A stretch of 64,000 nt of DNA from Circinella umbellata (Eukaryota > Mucoromycota > Mucoromycetes > Mucorales > Lichtheimiaceae), in contig JAIWNF010000074.1 in assembly GCA_025093555.1 (NCBI GenBank), forward strand, positions 62,001 through 126,000. The letters are read 5' to 3'. Below the pieces are notes generated by a model. That model did not search any database, had not been told where the DNA came from, and saw only the letters and a list, made by a program, of their open reading frames with translations. Both the position numbers and the translations under genes were made by a program. This document shows, piece after piece, positions 58,701-64,000 of the stretch. Positions within the stretch are counted from its first letter, which is position 1, and every line of letters begins with the position of its first letter.

Positions 58701-59334
58701 CACTGCTCCTCGGCTAACAATTTAAATATCTTGCATTTCGTTCATGAGTGTCAATCTACGAAGATACCTTTAATTTACAACTATTACATATTGGACAAAC
58801 CCATAAGCTATTCAATTTAAGTATACCTATATTAATTAGTTTAGTATGACAGGCTTCTACAGTGGTCTACATTGAATATAGATGTCCCGCTCTCTCTTAT
58901 CTTTTGTATTCTTTTAGGCTTGAATATTAGATACATAGATATTACGTATTCAAAAATAAAATAAATACGTACATGTGCAGTGAGTCATCATATAATACAT
59001 CCTTTATTTCAGACTATAAAACATGCTGTTAATTTGCAAAAAAAAAGGTATATCATACTAATATTGGTTTAATACATTCAAGCACGTATAAAATGGATGG
59101 CTTGAGCTATAATTTGTCAACTTTATATAATTGTGAGCTATCATTATAGTGATCTGCATTGACATCCGTTTCTTTTTTAGAAACTTCATATGAATAGCTG
59201 TTTTTGTATCACCTGCCATTAATAAATACACTTTTAAAAGTCCCTATAATTCTTTTTTCCTGCACTACAAATTCTTTTCATCCTGTCTTCCCTTTTCTTC
59301 GGCCCCTTGTTCCGTGACAATTCAAAGAAAGATA
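55798..59334. other. Long intergenic region between the factor and ERG7
   Basis: The first ~400 bp (55.8-56.25 kb) are GC-richer with GTGGTGGTGG and GGGGGTGGAG runs, probably the factor's promoter and 5' UTR. A pair of opposed 61-62-codon frames at about 56.87-57.06 kb has no domain. A short AT run is at 57.30 kb. The remainder is AT-rich without recognisable genes, apart from the small remnant at 58276-58374. Confidence 0.45.
58276..58374 (+). pseudogene. 32-codon coding-like remnant
   Basis: MHHLGLPSTVNEIRIIDGYH followed by LKSIQEKGITME and TAG has a natural amino-acid mix unlike the surrounding low-complexity frames. It follows an acceptor-like TTATAG. No partner exon or family was recognised. 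Confidence 0.2.
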
Positions 59335-62300
59335 ATGCAGACAGAGACATTTGCTTCCGCAAACCTAGCTCTTAATGAAACGCCCGCCTTTACCGATCTA
59401 TCTCGATGGCGATTACGCGTTGAAGAAGGCGCACAAACATGGCATTATTTGGAATCAGACGAAGAATGTCGCGCTTGGCCTCAGACGTTCTGGGACAAAT
59501 ATCATCTTGGATTACCCACGGTAAAGAAAAAACAATAAAGGAGCAATGAACTTTGCAGTAACATCAACATCAGAACCTCTTTATAAACTAGTTTTTTTTA
59601 TAACTTCATTTATTGAAACCTTAATTATCGATCTTATTACTAGAATGCAATAGAATTACCACGTGGTAAAACTCCACTTCAAGTCGCACGCAATGGTTTT
59701 GAATTTTATCGTCAACTTCAAACTGAGGATGGCCATTGGGGTGGTGAATATGGTGGACCTATGTAGGTCATTTTTTTTACAGGTGGGGGGGGGTTGAAAG
59801 GAGAGTCTTTTTTTTTTGACATATGACAACAATAGGTTTTTAATCCCAGGTTTAATCATTGTTCACTATATTACTAATACACCTGTTCCTGAACCAACGC
59901 GTTTGGAATTGATCCGATACTTATTGAACCGAGCAAATCCAGAGGATGGTGGTTGGGGTCTTCACATTGAAGGTATCTCTACTGTTTTTGGTACCGCTTG
60001 TAATTATGTCACACTTCGTATTTTGGGCCTTGGCCCTGATCATCCCGCTATGGTCAAAGCTAGAAACACTCTTCATAAACTCGGTAACACATATAAGTTT
60101 TACATAAAAAATGTACATATTACCATCCATTATAATCTTTATAATTGACAAAGCTATGTTAAATAATCTATAATTAGGTGGGGCTGTTGCTGCTCCAGCT
60201 TGGGGTAAATTCTGGCTTTGTGCTTTGGGCGTATATGATTGGAAGGGCATGAATCCAGTACCTCCAGAACTTTGGTAAAGCAGTTGTCTGATTTTCTTTT
60301 CATCCTTGCTCTTTTTTTTTTCAACTAAAAATTACAGACATTTATATTCTGTACTATATAGGTGCGCTCCGAAATTCACACCTTTCAACCCTGGTAATTG
60401 GTGGGTCCATACTCGGATGGTCTATTTGCCTATGGGATATATCTATGCTTTACGTAAAACAGCACCTTTAACTGAATTTACTCAATCTCTTCGAGAGGAA
60501 CTTTATACTGAACCCTATGATCAAATCAATTGGAACAAACAGCGTAACAATATTTCTGAAGCCGATTTATATACCCCTCATTCCAAATTGATGGATGTTG
60601 CTAATGGTAATAACTAAGAATTTGGTCCTTTTTTTTTGACAGCATAACCAGCTGACTTTTCCTTTGAATTACTTTTAACTTTTACCAACTTTTGTGATAA
60701 TCAGAGGTTCTTACTTATTATGAGTTGTTCCCTGCCAAATTGAACTGGTTGCGTAGCTATGCACTCAAGGAAACAATTGAGCAAATCAAGATGGAAGATG
60801 AAAACACATTCTTTTTGGATATCGGCCCAGGTATATATAAACACACAAAACATTATTCGATGATCATTAGATTGTTAAACATAATACTAATATAACCACT
60901 TTTTTTCGAAATAAAAAAACAATTAGTAAACAAGGTCATGAATTGGTTGGTCGTTTATTATCATTATGGAAAAGATTCACGAGAGTTCCGCGAACATGTG
61001 AAACGTAATCTGGACTTCTTGTGGATGGGCCCTGAAGGGATGATGATGAATGGTACCAATGGCAGTCAGCTCTGGGACTGTAGCTTTATTATCCAGGCAC
61101 TTGCAGAAGCTCAATTAGCTGACGTTGAAGTATATCGTCAACATATGATTAAGGCATTGGAATTCATGGATGTTACTCAGGTAAATACTTCCAAAAAAAA
61201 TAATGCTAAGAGAGCGATCCTGATTTTTAACAGTTTAAATTTTCGATACACAGATCAAGAGCAACGTGCCCGACTACCAAAGATGTTATCGCCAGGTTTC
61301 AAAGGGTGCTTGGCCTTTCAGTACCCGAGATCAAGGTTACACTGTTTCTGATTGTACAGCGGAAGGTCTCAAGGGTACAATTACCTTGCAAAGTATTCCC
61401 AATATGCCACAATTAGTTAGTTTGGAACGACTTCAAGATGCAGTCGACGTTTTACTTACCATGCAAAACAAGGATGATGGTTTTGCTAGTTATGAAAAAA
61501 TTCGTGGACCTCACTGGCTTGAACTTCTTAACCCCGCTGAAGTATTTGCCAAGATTATGACTGAATATAGTTATCCTGAATGTACTACTGCAGTATTAAC
61601 AGGTTTATCTTCTTTCCGTAAAGTTGATCCTAAGTATCGTAAGGAAGAAATCGATGAGACGGCAAAACGTTGTTTGAATTATATCAAGAATGTTCAAGGT
61701 GAAGATGGGTCGTGGTATGGCGCTTGGGCTGTTTGTTATACCTATGCTGCAATGTTTGCACTTCAGAGTCTTGCTAGCATTGGTGAATTTTATGAAACAA
61801 GGTAATAGCGAATCTTCCCTTTTTTTTTTCAGTCGAGTGATTTTGAAGAATAGCTCTTTTATTTTTACTTAGCAATTTTATCATGACGTGAAAAAATTGT
61901 TCAATATTTTAGTGAACATGCTCGCAAAGGTTGTGATTTCCTCGTCTCCAAGCAACAAGAGGATGGCGGGTGGGGTGAAACATATAAATCATGCGAAACT
62001 CAAACGTACTGCCAAAATCCCAAGTCTCAAGTTGTAAATACCGCATGGGCAGTGATGGCTTTATTGGAAGCTAAGTATCCTCATGAAGAGCCTATTCGTC
62101 GAGGTGTTGAAGTTATCATGAAACGTCAACAAGCTAATGGAGAATGGCTTCAGGAAAGCATTGAAGGTGTTTTTAATAAGAACTGTAAGTTGTTATAAAT
62201 CATGCTTTTGTTTTATTTTAAAAGAAATCATTATAATAATCGGTATCAACTTTCTGTTATTATTTTTATTGTTAGGTATGATTTCCTATCCTAATTACAA

Positions 62301-62370
62301 GTTCGCCTTTTCTATATGGGCCCTTGGCAAATATGCTAAGGTTTACGGCGATAAAGCTCTTCTTCCCTAA
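59335..62370 (+). CDS. ERG7: Lanosterol synthase (oxidosqualene cyclase)
   Basis: Ten exons: 59335-59520, 59644-59762, 59836-60083, 60178-60274, 60362-60606, 60705-60830, 60927-61180, 61254-61801, 61913-62184 and 62276-62370, giving 729 residues, the family length. The catalytic DCTAE motif is in [14 protein letters not shown] (Asp ~458), preceded by [14 protein letters not shown]. Several QW repeats ([45 protein letters not shown]) and the MFLIPGL segment are typical. The enzyme cyclises (S)-2,3-oxidosqualene to lanosterol on the ER or lipid-droplet membrane, feeding ergosterol synthesis. The ATG at 59335 ([18 protein letters not shown]) was taken as start. All exon phases agree and no key residue is missing. 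Confidence 0.97.
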
Positions 62371-63039
62371 AACATCCGTTCTGTAAAACCATTCTACTTG
62401 ATTTAGTCATTCCTTGTTGCCTTTCTGCACATTAGTCTACTTACATTTTAATATATCTTCTTTTATTCTAATAATAATAACTTCATCCCAGTGGATTTTA
62501 TATCTATCGATTCGTATTGGATATTTAATCTTCTATTAGTATGATACAATCAACATCAATCAATAATATTGCTTTTACATAAAATTGGGTATTTTCTTTA
62601 AATTAAAATTTATTATGTACCTAATAATTATTCCGAGTCGGCCATAGGCGGCAAGTGGCGTTTAACCCGCACAGTAAACTATCTAATTTTATTATTGCTA
62701 TAGGACATGCTACATCAATCATATAATTCAATGCACAAAGACAAAAATATACCGGTAGTTATTATCGTTACGTACTAATATTATATCTGTGTACGAAGTA
62801 TAGTTCATAACGGATATATATAATGATAATACTACCTATATATATATATATATATATATATATGCTGCTAGTGAAATAAAAAAATTAAACCATATTCCTC
62901 AGGAGTCAATGTTATATAGATAATTAAAGTCGCTAAAATTTCCCACTATAGAGTTACTGAACATATAAAATATCTTTCCCACACCTAATAAAAGCCGGTA
63001 TAATGGCGGTGTCTTAACAAAATAAAATTGAAACATTGC
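62371..63039. other. ERG7 3' flank and spacer with (AT)n
   Basis: No gene seen. A perfect (TA)n tract occupies about 62837-62863. A GC-richer island at 62630-62680 (GGCCATAGGCGGCAAGTGGC) stands out but codes for nothing evident. Confidence 0.5.
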
Positions 63040-63183
63040 TTATAAAAATTTCGATTCTAACCCTGGTTTATTAGAGCGAATCTTAAGACAAGTGTTAAGC
63101 CCAACACAACGACGTTCGAAATCATTAATGGTTAAACTACTATTATGAGTCAAGATAGTAGCGGAAACAGCATCGGAAATCGT
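63040..63183 (-). pseudogene. 48-codon coding-like remnant
   Basis: The minus strand is open with a protein-like mix (TISDAVSATILTHNSSLTIN then DFERRCVGLNTCLKIRSN) and ends at TAA 63042-63040. The upstream continuation is pyrimidine-rich and has no ATG or clear acceptor. It may be a terminal exon or a gene fragment; the family is not recognised. Confidence 0.25.
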
Positions 63184-64000
63184 GGTAATTATAATAAAGA
63201 AAAAAGAGGAGGAAAGAAAATATATTTAAATATATGTAGCAGCAAGAGAAAGCAAACTGGTCAAAAATATTTTCTTTTGTCGTTTAATATTTATTCGTGT
63301 TTACCATGCTAATCGCATAAAACTTTATTTAATTCGGCTGCATGATGAGTTAAAACCAAATTTTTAAGAAGGCATCCTCTTGCTTTCTAGTGAATTTTAA
63401 ATTGTCAACGCTCTTCTTTCCTGTTCCTTGCATGATATATTATTCATATTGGGATGCATTTTTTTGTCATCAATTAGCTTAGCACGATTCTATTTTGGGA
63501 ATTGCTACGGACACCCCACTTTTTCCTTATGGACACCCCACTCTATTTTTAATTTTGAATCTGTTCTTCTGTTTAGCAAACAGATATATATTTAATACAA
63601 AAAAAAAAAAAAGAAGAAAACATACATAATATACAATTAAAGACACTATGTTTATATAAAAGTTAAGCAAGAAAACAAAATATTACTATATATAGGTCTT
63701 ATGTGTCAGCCATAAAGCCAATAATAAACATAATTTTATATAATATATATACATATTGATAAAGAATATAAGTATATAGATGATCGCCTTTCCATAAAAT
63801 ATTAACATTAAAAACAAATGGACGATTGAGTAAAAAAGACGTCAAAAAAATGAAAAATAAAAACAAACATTTATGAATCAACGTATAAAACATCAATATA
63901 CTTCAATGTCTAAACAATGTAATATAAACGTACTTTGTTATTATTCCTCCATTGGTTTTGTTTATTTTTGTAAAATACATAATAAAAAGGAGCTGTAAAT
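63184..64000. other. Terminal spacer with a doubled GGACACCCCACT motif
   Basis: TA(C/T)GGACACCCCACT occurs at 63506-63520 and 63528-63542 in direct orientation, looking like transposon ends. The remainder is AT-rich, with a long A-run at 63599-63612. No gene reaches the window edge. Confidence 0.45.

Noticed and set aside
1..64000. CRISPR arrays, rRNA operons, bacterial operons or prophage
   Set aside because: No spaced identical repeats, no rRNA-like sequence, and the genes are intron-containing eukaryotic ones.

Overview
The window looks like nuclear DNA of an early-diverging filamentous fungus, most likely Mucoromycota (Mucorales-like). Base composition is AT-rich. Coding genes carry many short GT-AG introns of about 50-130 bp, and intergenic space is long and AT-rich. 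The gene set includes a NIS siderophore synthetase of the rhizoferrin type, an iron strategy typical of Mucorales. Products were assigned from motifs and exon-by-exon translation; no database search was possible, so species is not claimed.

Layout: 1-173, 3' end of a mitochondrial carrier. 2029-3921, MATE transporter (+). About 4.2-6.5 kb, decayed coding fragments and repeats. 7300-10486, FHIP/RAI16-like Hook adaptor (+), converging on 15638-10719, the AP-3 delta adaptin (-, 14 exons). 15.6-22.4 kb, a gene-poor, repeat-rich stretch with tRNA-like remnants, inverted repeats and, at 21.0-22.4 kb, a series of duplicated exon-like modules on the minus strand. 24435-22414, an unrecognised membrane-anchored acidic protein (-) with an internal tandem duplication, preceded by a diverged tandem repeat. 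25719-26527, a non-autonomous pogo/Fot-like DNA transposon. 29524-27357, PTR2 peptide transporter (-). 33284-35276, a DDX59-like DEAD-box protein with damaged helicase motifs (+), converging on 37262-35456, a Pcs1/Csm1 monopolin subunit (-). 40989-38401, NIS (rhizoferrin-type) synthetase (-). 43287-45062, HIS7 (+), with a Gcn4-type site upstream. 45453-48698, Mcp5/Num1-like PH cortical protein (+). 50606-48773, CstF-50 (-). 55797-52920, a transcription factor with two Zn2Cys6 clusters (-). 59335-62370, lanosterol synthase ERG7 (+).

The recognised genes are mostly unlinked housekeeping functions: membrane traffic (FHIP, AP-3), 3'-end processing (CstF-50), sterol and histidine synthesis, nuclear positioning and kinetochore function. 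They do not form one pathway cluster. Iron capture (NIS synthetase), peptide uptake (PTR2) and MATE export are the environment-facing functions.

The most unusual locus is 21.0-25.1 kb, where an orphan GC-richer coding gene has a ~200-bp tandem repeat on its 5' side, a ~215-bp internal duplication and a chain of duplicated exon/intron modules on its 3' side. Other points of interest are the double zinc-cluster factor with an apparent GC-AG intron and the DEAD-box protein that has lost motifs I and VI.
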